A stretch of DNA of 64,000 nt. Source: Erysipelotrichaceae bacterium. Its GTDB lineage: Bacteria > Bacillota_I > Bacilli_A > Erysipelotrichales > Erysipelotrichaceae. The notes under the pieces are model-generated. The model saw only the letters and a list, made by a program, of their open reading frames with translations. It did not search any database and had not been told where the DNA came from. The stretch spans positions 1 through 64,000 of the forward strand of contig JAFRIG010000041.1 in NCBI GenBank assembly GCA_017432895.1, written 5' to 3'. Of this stretch, positions 44,109-52,162 are shown one piece after another. The position numbers and the translations under genes are program-made. Position 1 is the first letter of the stretch. Each line of letters opens with the position of its first letter.

Positions 44109-46049
44109 TCACTTGTCCTCATTTCTTTTATATGTTGTGACAACTTCTTCCACCAGCTCAAATATTCGATCATCATTGTTGTGGGAAACGATATGCAACC
44201 GTTTCAGCTGATCCAGGAATTTGTCTTCATCGATATCCAAAGGCTTGCCGACAAAGATCAGATCATTATCCGTCTTCTTGTTTCCTTCAGCAGCCATCAG
44301 TTTTTCTTCGTAAAGTTTCTCACCCGGGCGAAGTCCCGTATATACGATCCTGATATCCTCATCCGGTCTTAAACCCGATAATTTGATCAGGTTCCTGGCC
44401 AATGTATCGATCTTGACCGGCTCACCCATATCCAGGATAAAGATCTCACCGCCCTTGGCATAGACACCGGCCTGCAGGACCAGTGATACAGCCTCCGGAA
44501 TGGTCATGAAATAGCGGATGATGTCCGGATGTGTGACCGTAACCGGACCGCCGGCCTCGATCTGCTTCTTGAAAAGAGGTATGACCGAACCGTTGGAACC
44601 CAAAACATTGCCGAAACGGACGGCAACGAACTCCGTTTTTCCTTTCAGTTCTTTGACGCTTACCTCAGAAAAACAGTCTTCGACAACGGAAAGTTTAGCG
44701 GTCGTTTCATTCTTGATCAGCTTATCGAAAGTCTGAATGACCATCTCACACATTCTTTTGGAAGCACCCATGATGTTGGTGGGATTGACAGCCTTATCCG
44801 TCGAGATCAGTACGAAACGCTCCACTTCGTATTTGACAGCGGCATAAGCCACTTTGAAGGTGCCGATCGTGTTGTTTTTGATCGCTTCATTGGGCGAAGC
44901 CTCCATCAGAGGCACGTGTTTATGGGCTGCCGCATGATAGACGACGTTTGGACGATAAAGGCTGAAGACGTGATCGACTCTTTTGGAATCCCGCACTGAA
45001 CCGATCATGACCACCAGGTCGAGTTCGGGATGATTGCGCTTCAGTTCCTGTTGTATATCATAGGCGTTGTTTTCATAGATATCGAAGATCACCAGACGCT
45101 TCGGCGAGTGTTTTGCGATCTGCCGGCAGAGTTCCGAACCGATGGAACCGCCGCCTCCGGTCACCAGAATGACCTTGTCATTGATGAAATCAAAGATCTC
45201 CTCATTATTGACCTTGACCACATCCCTGCCCAGAAGGTCCTCGATGGCCACATTCTTCATCATATTGACCGAAACATCCCCTTTGACGATCTGCTGAATA
45301 CCGGGCAGGACTTTGATCTCGCAATCCGTCTCCCGGCAGATATTCAGGATGTCTCTTCTTTGTGCAGCCGAAGCCGAAGGAATGGCAAAATAGATTTCAC
45401 TTATGTTGTATTTCTCGATATTTTTCAGGATATCATCTCTGCCACCGACGACCGGAACACCTTCAATGTATCTTCCGACCTTATTGGTATTATCATCGAT
45501 GATACAGACGACCCGAGAACTTGATTCGATGTTTTTGTTGACATCTCTAAGGATCGTCATTCCGGCATCCCCTGCCCCTATCAGCATGACCCGATTAAGA
45601 TTCTTGCTGTTTCGCTGCTGTCTTTTGATCATCAGGATAAAGCGATAAGAGAATCTGATGATCGCCGCAAAGATCATCTGCATAATAAAACCGATCACAT
45701 GGAAAGAAAGCGGCATCCTCGCCCCAAAGATCCTGGTCACGGCATAATTGAACACACCACAGATGAGATTGGAGAGGATGATATTGGTCAGCTCATTATA
45801 TGAGGCAAAACGCCAGATGCTTCTGTACAATTTGAAAAGCCAGTAAATAAAGATACAGACCAGAGCATAGGGAATTATCAGTTTATAATAAACATTAAGA
45901 TAAGCGATCGGTATCCTGGAAAAGCGGAAATCGAACCTGAGCCAAAGGCCAAAAAAGTATGAAAAAGCGATCGTCACAAAATCATACAGCATCAATATGA
46001 ACGCGATCACCTTCCAATGCTCAATATAAAAAGCACGAGATCTACTCAT
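44109..46049 (-). CDS. pglF: PglF-like membrane UDP-GlcNAc 4,6-dehydratase
   Basis: The 646-residue protein has four N-terminal membrane segments (to about 125), a first Rossmann-like part (RVMLIGAGDAGMTILRDV), and a second SDR domain from about 290: VTGGGGSIGSELCRQI, YHAAAHKHVPLMEASPNEAIKNN, and the Ser-Met-Lys type catalytic segment STDKAVNPTNIMGASKRMCEM. It makes UDP-2-acetamido-2,6-dideoxy-4-keto-hexose for diNAcBac. The ATG has no spaced ribosome site; a TAAAAT ends 6 bases upstream, a weak promoter sign. A 57-base gap separates it from the next gene upstream. Confidence 0.93.
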   Translation of the reverse strand: MSRSRAFYIEHWKVIAFILMLYDFVTIAFSYFFGLWLRFDFRFSRIPIAYLNVYYKLIIPYALVCIFIYWLFKLYRSIWRFASYNELTNIILSNLICGVFNYAVTRIFGARMPLSFHVIGFIMQMIFAAIIRFSYRFILMIKRQQRNSKNLNRVMLIGAGDAGMTILRDVNKNIESSSRVVCIIDDNTNKVGRYIEGVPVVGGRDDILKNIEKYNISEIYFAIPSASAAQRRDILNICRETDCEIKVLPGIQQIVKGDVSVNMMKNVAIEDLLGRDVVKVNNEEIFDFINDKVILVTGGGGSIGSELCRQIAKHSPKRLVIFDIYENNAYDIQQELKRNHPELDLVVMIGSVRDSKRVDHVFSLYRPNVVYHAAAHKHVPLMEASPNEAIKNNTIGTFKVAYAAVKYEVERFVLISTDKAVNPTNIMGASKRMCEMVIQTFDKLIKNETTAKLSVVEDCFSEVSVKELKGKTEFVAVRFGNVLGSNGSVIPLFKKQIEAGGPVTVTHPDIIRYFMTIPEAVSLVLQAGVYAKGGEIFILDMGEPVKIDTLARNLIKLSGLRPDEDIRIVYTGLRPGEKLYEEKLMAAEGNKKTDNDLIFVGKPLDIDEDKFLDQLKRLHIVSHNNDDRIFELVEEVVTTYKRNEDK

Positions 46050-46106
46050 GCCTTTATTTTACAATAAAACGATCTGATAAAAAACTTATATTGGCTATCC
46101 CGTTTC

Positions 46107-47066
46107 TTATCCCTTATTTGCGTTTTTTTCAATATTGGTCCTGGCAACGATATACTGAGGCCTCTTTTTAGTCTCCATATAGGTCTTGCCGATATACTGG
46201 CCCATGATGCCAAGACACAGAAGCTGAATGCCGCCGATAAAGATGATGACACACATCGTCGATGCCCAGCCGGCGACCGGATCGCCGAACAGCAGTTTTC
46301 TGACAATGATGAACACCAGCATGACAAAAGCAATTATCGTCATCGTAATACCGAAACCGGAGGCCACTTCCAAAGGAAATTCCGAGAAATTGATGATACC
46401 GGAGATCGCATATCTGAATAAACCCCAGAAAGACCACTTGGTGGTACCGGCGACTCTTTCCACATTCTCAAAAGGCAGCCAGTAAGTTCTAAAACCGATC
46501 CAGCCAAAGATACCCTTGGAAAAGCGATTGTATTCACTCATGGACACGATCGCATCGACCATCTCCCTTCTCATCAGCCTGAAATCTCTTGCGCCATCGA
46601 CGATCTCAGCATCCGAGATCATGTTGATGATCTTATAGAACATTCTGGCAAAAAAGGATCTGACTTTCGATTCACCCTTTCTGGTCACCCTTCTGGTCGC
46701 GACCGAATCGTATTCTCCGCCTTCAAGGATCTCAAGCATCTGTGGCAGCAAAGCCGGAGGGTCCTGCATATCCGCATCCATGACCGCCACATAATCCCCC
46801 TTGGCATGACAGAAACCGGCATACATAGCCGCTTCCTTGCCGAAATTCCTGGAGAAAGAGATATAACGGACATGTTCATCCTTCTCAGATAGCTGCTTCA
46901 GGATCCTGAAGGTATCGTCTTTTGAACCATCATCGACCATGACGAACTCATAATCGACATTCATAGTCGCAAGAACTTTGCTGGCCTCCTCGTAGAAGAT
47001 CGGCAAGGCCTCCTGTTCGTTATAACAAGGAACAATCAGTGAGATCAGTTCTTTCTTTTTCCTCAT
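46107..47066 (-). CDS. GT2 glycosyltransferase, DPM1/GtrB-like with two C-terminal membrane segments
   Basis: The 319-residue protein has LISLIVPCYNEQEALPIFY, VMVDDGSKDDT, VMDADMQDPP, ARDFRLMRREM and two C-terminal membrane helices. By eye it is well over half identical to the GT2 at 10479-11441 along its whole length, including SEYNRFSKGIF and ENVERVAGTT, so the two are copies. It likely makes a polyprenyl-phosphate sugar. ATG at 47066 has a GGAG site at 7-8 bases; a GTG at 47072 is too close to it. It is the last gene of the acyl-modification cassette. Confidence 0.86.
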   Translation of the reverse strand: MRKKKELISLIVPCYNEQEALPIFYEEASKVLATMNVDYEFVMVDDGSKDDTFRILKQLSEKDEHVRYISFSRNFGKEAAMYAGFCHAKGDYVAVMDADMQDPPALLPQMLEILEGGEYDSVATRRVTRKGESKVRSFFARMFYKIINMISDAEIVDGARDFRLMRREMVDAIVSMSEYNRFSKGIFGWIGFRTYWLPFENVERVAGTTKWSFWGLFRYAISGIINFSEFPLEVASGFGITMTIIAFVMLVFIIVRKLLFGDPVAGWASTMCVIIFIGGIQLLCLGIMGQYIGKTYMETKKRPQYIVARTNIEKNANKG

Positions 47067-47078
47067 GAACACACTCCT

Positions 47079-47612
47079 TTAAATAGAATAATACGGAATA
47101 TTTTTATCCAGCAAACGAATGAAGAACTTATGATCGACGATCTTCATTCCGACACTCTCATACAGATGCAAAGCCTTAATGTTCTTCCTGGCGCAGACCA
47201 GGCAGACATTCCTGCAGCCATGCTTTTTTATGATCGCAAAGATATGATCCATGATCTTCTTCGCATAACCCCGTCCCTGATACTCTTCATCGACTTCCAT
47301 GCGAAAGATGAAACTGTCTGCCTCTTTGACTTTATACAGCTTTTCGTCACCGCCCTTGAACATGATCCAGCAGGAACCGACCTGCTGGCCGCTGCCGTTG
47401 CGGAAACAATAACCCTCGGCATAAGGATAATCGTTCAATATCCATTTCCGCGTCGTATTGCCAATCGCATTGCCAACCTGTTCACAGTTGTTTTTATTGA
47501 TCCTGATCGTCAGCAATTCGTTGTCTGAGAGCTCGTGATCATCAAGATCAATCTTCAGAACATAGTGATCGAAAGTCTCAAACAGGATCTTATTTTTCAG
47601 TTTGATCTTCAT
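47079..47612 (-). CDS. GNAT-family N-acyltransferase
   Basis: The 177-residue protein has the acyl-CoA binding core FRMEVDEEYQGRGYAKKIMDHIFAI (Q-x-x-G-x-G/A motif) followed by NVCLVCARKNIKALHLYESVGM, the standard motif A/B of GNAT enzymes. It lies 3 bases after a ketoreductase and 6 bases before a GT2. The substrate is not readable; with the thiolase and ketoreductase beside it, transfer of a 3-hydroxybutyryl group from CoA to an amino sugar is a good hypothesis. Acetylation of an unrelated target is the alternative. Confidence 0.82.
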   Translation of the reverse strand: MKIKLKNKILFETFDHYVLKIDLDDHELSDNELLTIRINKNNCEQVGNAIGNTTRKWILNDYPYAEGYCFRNGSGQQVGSCWIMFKGGDEKLYKVKEADSFIFRMEVDEEYQGRGYAKKIMDHIFAIIKKHGCRNVCLVCARKNIKALHLYESVGMKIVDHKFFIRLLDKNIPYYSI

Positions 47613-47615
47613 ACG

Positions 47616-48338
47616 CTAAAGACTCATCCCGCCATTAACATCGATCACCGTACCGGTGATGTAAGAAGCCTTATCAGAAGCCAGGAAGCAGATCAGATCC
47701 GCCACTTCTTCCGGTTCTCCCAGCCTTTTCAGCATCGTCCTATCGGCGAATTTCTTCAAAAGATCCTCGGGTACCTTCTTTACCATATCCGTCAGGATAT
47801 AACCAGGCGCTACCGCATTGACCCTGACCTGAGCCCCTTTTCTGGCGAACTCTTTGGCAAAAGACTTGCACATGCCGATCAGTCCGGCCTTGGAAGCCGC
47901 ATAGTTGGCCTGACCGATATTGCCTTGTTCACCGACGACTGAACTCATCGCCACGATAGAACCGTATCCCTGTTCTTCCATTAAAGGACCAAACAGTTTT
48001 ATCAGCCGAAAGACTCCTTTAAGGTTGGTGTCGATGACCAGGTCAAAATCATCTTCCGACATCTTTCTGGTCATGGCATCCCTGGTGATCCCGGCATTGG
48101 CGATCAGTACATCGACCCTACCATGTTTAGAAAGCACATCTTCATAAAGCTTCTGGCACGAAGCTGTATCCGTGACATCCAGTTCATGATATAAGATATT
48201 GTCACCATAGAAATCCGCTTTGGAACGGGAACAGGCATAGACCAAAGCGCCTTCTTCCGCCATCTTTAAAGCGATCTGCTTGCCGATGCCTCTTGACGCC
48301 CCACTGACAACTACGATCTTATCCTTCAGTAATTCCAT
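47616..48338 (-). CDS. FabG/PhaB-like 3-oxoacyl reductase (SDR)
   Basis: The 240-residue protein has VVSGASRGIGKQIALKM, the NAG turn (IANAGITRDAMTRKM), SSVVGEQGNIGQANYAASKAG (Ser and Tyr-x-x-x-Lys) and a C-terminal SYITGTVIDVNGGMSL, as in FabG and PhaB. It starts 4 bases after the thiolase gene. Next to a thiolase and with no acyl carrier protein, synthase or other fatty-acid genes, reduction of acetoacetyl-CoA to (R)-3-hydroxybutyryl-CoA is more likely than a fatty acid role. GITRDAMTRKM is shared by both groups, so sequence alone does not settle this. Confidence 0.88.
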   Translation of the reverse strand: MELLKDKIVVVSGASRGIGKQIALKMAEEGALVYACSRSKADFYGDNILYHELDVTDTASCQKLYEDVLSKHGRVDVLIANAGITRDAMTRKMSEDDFDLVIDTNLKGVFRLIKLFGPLMEEQGYGSIVAMSSVVGEQGNIGQANYAASKAGLIGMCKSFAKEFARKGAQVRVNAVAPGYILTDMVKKVPEDLLKKFADRTMLKRLGEPEEVADLICFLASDKASYITGTVIDVNGGMSL

Positions 48339-48342
48339 CTTT

Positions 48343-49554
48343 CTAATTCCTCTTCAATAATAAAGCAGCACCCATTCCGCCACCAATGCACAAGGAAGCG
48401 ACACCGTACCTGATATCGCTGTTTCTGTTCATCTCATAAGCCAAAGTCGTCGTGATACGAGCTCCGGTCATACCTAACGGATGACCCAGTCCCAGACCTG
48501 AACCATAACGGTTGCAGCGGTCCGTCAGATATTTCTCATCTACGCCGTATTCCTCTTCCAGCAGTTTGAAACAGCCAAGCACCTGCGCGGCAAATGCTTC
48601 ATTGATCTCGAAATAATCGAGTTCTTTAAAAGAAACACCGCTTTTTTGACACAGTTCTCTGATCGCATAATACGGACCAAGACCCATGAATTGCGGATCT
48701 AGTCCGACCACCGCATGATCGACGATCTCCGCAAGCGGATCGATGCCGTTTTTCTGGCAGTAATCCTGGGAAGCGATCAGCAGGAAACAGGCGCCATCAT
48801 TGATACCGGAAGTATTGGCAGCCGTGATCGTGCCTGTCTCGTCTTTGATAAAAGTCGGTTTGAGCGAAGACATCTTTTCCCTTGTCGAATCCCTGTTAGG
48901 AAACTCATCGGTATCAAAGGCGAACTCCCTGCCCCGATAATCCCTGAGATTCACCGGAACGATCTCATCTTTGAAGACTCCCGAATCTACCGCTCTGATC
49001 GCTCTTTGCTGAGTCAGATAGGCATAATCATCCTGTGCCTTTCTGCTGATCCCGTATTCGCGGGCGATGTTTTCGGCCGTGATGCCCATGTGAACTCCGG
49101 AAAAAGAATCTGTCAATCCATCCGAGACCATCAGATCGGTCATTTCGAAATTGCCGAACTTCTTGCCAAGCCGCAGAAAAGTATTGGTCGCATAAGGGAT
49201 GTTGGACATGAACTCCACACCACCGGCCAGGATGAGATCCTTGCCGCACTCTATCTCGTTGCAGGCATTGATGATGGCCTGCATGCCAGATCCGCAGACC
49301 ATATTCACGGAATAAGCCGGAACACTCTGGTCGATACCCGAATTGATGGCGATCGCCCTGGCAACGCCCTGCCCCATTCCGGCGGAAATGACGTTGCCTA
49401 CGATGACCTGCTGCACATCTTTCAAATAAGCTGCCGAAAAGCCCTTTTCGATCAGCTGCTTAGAAACATCTACAACATCTTTTTCATATAAAGAACCCAA
49501 AAATCTGCCGATCGCCGTCCTTTTGGCTTCGATAATAAACTTCTTTCTATTCAT
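48343..49554 (-). CDS. Acetyl-CoA acetyltransferase (thiolase)
   Basis: The 403-residue enzyme has all catalytic residues of biosynthetic thiolases: Cys87 in VNMVCGSGMQAI, His358 in GLGHPLGMTGAR, and Cys389 in CIGGGMGAALL. EINEAFAAQVLG is also present. It joins two acetyl-CoA to acetoacetyl-CoA. A thiolase is unusual in a glycan locus. It is packed between a glycosyltransferase (4 bp overlap) and the ketoreductase, so it is expressed with them. No PHB synthase or butyrate genes are nearby, which points to acyl supply for glycan decoration. Confidence 0.92.
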   Translation of the reverse strand: MNRKKFIIEAKRTAIGRFLGSLYEKDVVDVSKQLIEKGFSAAYLKDVQQVIVGNVISAGMGQGVARAIAINSGIDQSVPAYSVNMVCGSGMQAIINACNEIECGKDLILAGGVEFMSNIPYATNTFLRLGKKFGNFEMTDLMVSDGLTDSFSGVHMGITAENIAREYGISRKAQDDYAYLTQQRAIRAVDSGVFKDEIVPVNLRDYRGREFAFDTDEFPNRDSTREKMSSLKPTFIKDETGTITAANTSGINDGACFLLIASQDYCQKNGIDPLAEIVDHAVVGLDPQFMGLGPYYAIRELCQKSGVSFKELDYFEINEAFAAQVLGCFKLLEEEYGVDEKYLTDRCNRYGSGLGLGHPLGMTGARITTTLAYEMNRNSDIRYGVASLCIGGGMGAALLLKRN

Positions 49555-50564
49555 ATTACTTCCTCATCATTGATGATCGCCATGATCTTCTCAAGCCTGT
49601 TAGCCCAGGTATGGTACTTCATAAAGTGATCATAGTTTCTATTGACGATCGTCCAGTACTTCCCTTCATCGTTTTCCAGTTCATCGATCTTTTCATCGAA
49701 ATCTTTGAGATCCTCATCAAACTCGATCATACCGTCTTCCGGAAACAGTTCATCAAAGATCAAAGGCTTCTTGCCGATGATCAGCGTCTTGCAGGCGATC
49801 GATTCATAATACCTTCCCGTCATCGCGCAGATATCTCCGGTCTTGTGCGGACTTTCATAACATTTGGGGATGCAGACGATGTAGCGGGAACGGTTGATCT
49901 CTTTTACCAGATCGTTCAGATCGGGAAAAAGAGCTTCCTTTTCTTTCCGGCGATAGACGTAATTGTCATTGTTGTCTTCCAAACCCTTTTTATCCAGATA
50001 AGCCAGGATCTTTGCGTGCATACCAGGATTGACTCTCCCCATCTGCATGAATCTCCTGGTCTTGGGAATGTTCAGATCTTTGAAGAAATAGGTATTGGCG
50101 CTTTGCGCTACCCAATAACAGTTGTCATAAAGCTGACTGAAATACAGATAATTCTGTTTAAAAGAAAGGATCAGGTAGTCGGGCTTTAGATCATCGATGA
50201 TCCCGGTCCATCTTTCATATTCCGGTTCCCAGCAGTCCCAGATATAGATGGCCAATTTATTGCCATGTTTCTGAATGTTCTTCAGATGATGGATGTTTGC
50301 CATGAGATAGTTGGCCGACATGGCGATATAAAGATATACGGCATCTTCTCTTTTTTTATAAGTGAAAGGATCGCAAAGCGGTCTCAAATGTACCTTATTC
50401 AGCAGACGATTGAGGCCTTTCACAAAAAAACTGAGATATCTGATCTCTACATTCCCCTTCCCGTATTCCAGAAAAGCCCTCTCTTGTCCAAGTATCGCAT
50501 CATGAGACAATGGTCTGGAAATAAAAGACTTCTGTTCGGAAACGATAAGCAGCTTTTTCATCAT
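49551..50564 (-). CDS. CgeB/GT1-like glycosyltransferase
   Basis: The 337-residue protein has an N-terminal half with IYIWDCWEPEYERWTGIIDDLKP and a C-terminal half with RFMQMGRVNPGMHAKIL, SRYIVCIPKCYESPHKTGDICAMTGRYYESIACKTLIIGKKP and YWTIVNRNYDHFMKYHTWANRLEKI. The last part is the familiar end of glycosyltransferases that look like CgeB (motif with R-Y-Y-E and a final H-T-W). It overlaps the WbqC gene by 4 bp (ATGA). Donor and acceptor are unknown. Confidence 0.7.
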   Translation of the reverse strand: MMKKLLIVSEQKSFISRPLSHDAILGQERAFLEYGKGNVEIRYLSFFVKGLNRLLNKVHLRPLCDPFTYKKREDAVYLYIAMSANYLMANIHHLKNIQKHGNKLAIYIWDCWEPEYERWTGIIDDLKPDYLILSFKQNYLYFSQLYDNCYWVAQSANTYFFKDLNIPKTRRFMQMGRVNPGMHAKILAYLDKKGLEDNNDNYVYRRKEKEALFPDLNDLVKEINRSRYIVCIPKCYESPHKTGDICAMTGRYYESIACKTLIIGKKPLIFDELFPEDGMIEFDEDLKDFDEKIDELENDEGKYWTIVNRNYDHFMKYHTWANRLEKIMAIINDEEVI

Positions 50565-51304
50565 CTTATCTCACAGACGTTTCCAGCAAAATCATAGACA
50601 GGCTCATTGCCCACCATAATGACCTTTTTTGCTTCAGCAAAACCGACATTCATAAAAAGATCCAAAGCCGACAGATGCGAAATGAAGTCTTCGCTTCTTC
50701 TTTGCGGATATTGAGGATGGTGATAATCGTTGAAAACGACCTTGATGCCCGCTTTTTCAAACGCTGTCATATCCAGGTAATCTCTTCCGCTGGGACCGGC
50801 AATATAGACATCAGTATCGACAGCCTTGCAGATATCCAGGATCAGATCGCTCTTTAAGCCGTTGACCTTCAATTGTGAAGATCTGACATACTCCGGAAAG
50901 ATCTCCAGCTTTTCGCAAAAAGCCTTAATGATCGAAATATTGATCTCACAAAAAAGATCCGTATCCACGTTCATCGCTTCTTCAAGGACCGGATAGACTT
51001 CATTGAAATAAGGATACTTTCCATAGCTCATCCTGATCGTCTGCAGATACTTCTCTTTCCACTTTGCATTCTTGGGATCGCTGGCGATGAGAGTCGTGGC
51101 GATCGAACCATCCATGTGGCCTTTATTGCTTATGGGAATGGAAAGCCATTGTACGCCATTGGTTCCTAAGATACGGTTGCGATTCTGAAAATAATTCTTC
51201 TCATACTGCACGGAATCCAGGATGACGAATTTATCCGCTTTCGCGATCTTATTGAACAGGCCCAGCCAGGGCAAATGTTCGGGCTGATGTATCGTTATGA
51301 TCAT
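50561..51304 (-). CDS. WbqC-family protein
   Basis: The 247-residue protein begins IITIHQPEHLPWLGLFNKIAKADKFVILDSVQYEKNYFQNRN-type sequence, the hallmark of the WbqC family, followed by WLSIPISNKGHM and YIAGPSGRDYLD. WbqC proteins occur in O-antigen and flagellar-glycan loci and are suspected to act in amino- or acyl-group modification of sugars; a defined reaction is not known to me. It lies between the PIG-L deacetylase (8-base gap, AGGAG site) and a glycosyltransferase in the acyl cassette. Confidence 0.88.
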   Translation of the reverse strand: MIITIHQPEHLPWLGLFNKIAKADKFVILDSVQYEKNYFQNRNRILGTNGVQWLSIPISNKGHMDGSIATTLIASDPKNAKWKEKYLQTIRMSYGKYPYFNEVYPVLEEAMNVDTDLFCEINISIIKAFCEKLEIFPEYVRSSQLKVNGLKSDLILDICKAVDTDVYIAGPSGRDYLDMTAFEKAGIKVVFNDYHHPQYPQRRSEDFISHLSALDLFMNVGFAEAKKVIMVGNEPVYDFAGNVCEIR

Positions 51305-51312
51305 TTTTACTC

Positions 51313-51975
51313 CTACAGCTTGCTGTCTTCAGCAAAATTCAGTTCCAGTCTCAGGATCTCAAAAGCCTCGGCATATTTTTTGCCTATCTCATAACCCCTG
51401 AAACCGCAGCGGCATTTGACGCCTTTGATCCAGTCTTCACCGCCGAACTTCTTATATTCGGATTTATGCTTCTTCAATGATGCGATCTTGACATCGATCG
51501 TCTCATCGATCCCGACATACATATCCGGCTTAAAAGCGACATAAGATCTCCCCGAAGGCTGTATCGGTTCGAAGAAAAAGACCGTATTTTTTCTTCGCGC
51601 TGCAGCGATTGTCGCCTTTGCCACTCCCTCATGAGCCTGATGAGTATCGAATGGATGATGGGTAAAGATCACATCCGGATCATAGTCCGCCATCACCACA
51701 TCGATCGCGTTGACCACATCCGATCTGAATGGGATATCCTTGGTCTCAAAATCAAGGATCTCAATATCCTCGATTCCCAGTGTCTTTAAAGCCTCGACAC
51801 CTTCCTTGACCGCTACATCATCAGAACGCTGGACCTTGCCTTCTTTATTGGTATAACCTGATTTGGACATGATCAGTGCCTTGACCTGGTGGTTGTTTCT
51901 GATCGCTTTGGCGAGCGTTCCCCCGCAGGCCAGTTCTATATCATCAAGATGAGCACCTACAACTAATATTTTCAT
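51313..51975 (-). CDS. PIG-L/LmbE-family N-deacetylase
   Basis: The 220-residue protein has the zinc motif VGAHLDDIELACGGTLAK at the start and FTHHPFDTHQAHEG (His-x3-Asp-x-His form) near 110, as in MshB, BshB and PIG-L. These enzymes remove an N-acetyl group from GlcNAc-type sugars. It is the first gene of the acyl cassette, with a promoter at 52002-52010. Removing an acetyl here would free the amine that the GNAT enzyme could re-acylate; that order is inferred. Confidence 0.88.
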   Translation of the reverse strand: MKILVVGAHLDDIELACGGTLAKAIRNNHQVKALIMSKSGYTNKEGKVQRSDDVAVKEGVEALKTLGIEDIEILDFETKDIPFRSDVVNAIDVVMADYDPDVIFTHHPFDTHQAHEGVAKATIAAARRKNTVFFFEPIQPSGRSYVAFKPDMYVGIDETIDVKIASLKKHKSEYKKFGGEDWIKGVKCRCGFRGYEIGKKYAEAFEILRLELNFAEDSKL

Positions 51976-52001
51976 AATGAACTTCTCTTTCTAACAGAAC
52001 C

Positions 52002-52010
52002 ATTATATCA
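52002..52010 (-). promoter_or_regulatory. Extended -10 promoter (TGATATAAT) of the acyl cassette
   Basis: A perfect TATAAT with TGA extension lies 26 bases before the PIG-L start codon, giving a leader of about 20 bases that contains an AGAAAGAGAAG ribosome site. No clear -35. It points away from the plus-strand promoter at 52147-52155. Confidence 0.6.
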
Positions 52011-52023
52011 TCTATCCCAATAA

Positions 52024-52095
52024 GTTCTTTTTTCATTCTATCTAAAAGGAAAGACCTCGAAGCCTTGTCTTTATATAACGGCAGTAAAAAAGAAC
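52024..52095. repeat. 10 bp inverted repeat in the divergent intergenic region
   Basis: GTTCTTTTTT at 52024-52033 is matched by AAAAAAGAAC at 52086-52095, 52 bases apart, between the two divergent promoters. It may be a two-site operator. The arms are partly simple T and A runs, so chance is possible. The rest of the 187-base gap shows only the two promoter boxes. Confidence 0.35.
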
Positions 52096-52146
52096 CATTC
52101 CTGTTTCTGTTGTGATCATGTATATTCAGAATCGGAATGATCAAAA

Positions 52147-52155
52147 TGCTATAAT
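52147..52155 (+). promoter_or_regulatory. TGCTATAAT box 7 bases before the plus-strand gene
   Basis: A perfect extended -10 ends 7 bases before the ATG at 52163. The expected start of transcription is the ATG itself or the base before. TTCAGA 19 bases upstream of the TATAAT is a poor -35. Confidence 0.6.
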
Positions 52156-52162
52156 GTTGCTG

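Noticed and set aside
41633-46049. Complete protein N-glycosylation system
   Set aside because: The sugar and initiating genes are present, but no PglB/STT3 with a WWDYG motif is in the window; the GT-C-like proteins at 12333 and 26588 lack it.
46050-46106. Clear promoter or terminator before pglF
   Set aside because: Only a TAAAAT close to the ATG and a T-run without a stem; too weak to list as a feature.
48715-49491. Open frame of 258 codons on the plus strand
   Set aside because: It lies opposite the thiolase, whose catalytic residues are all present; the opposite frame has no recognisable motif.
47616-49554. PHB storage or fatty acid synthesis genes
   Set aside because: Thiolase and reductase are present, but no PhaC, phasin, ACP or FAS genes; the neighbours are all glycan genes.
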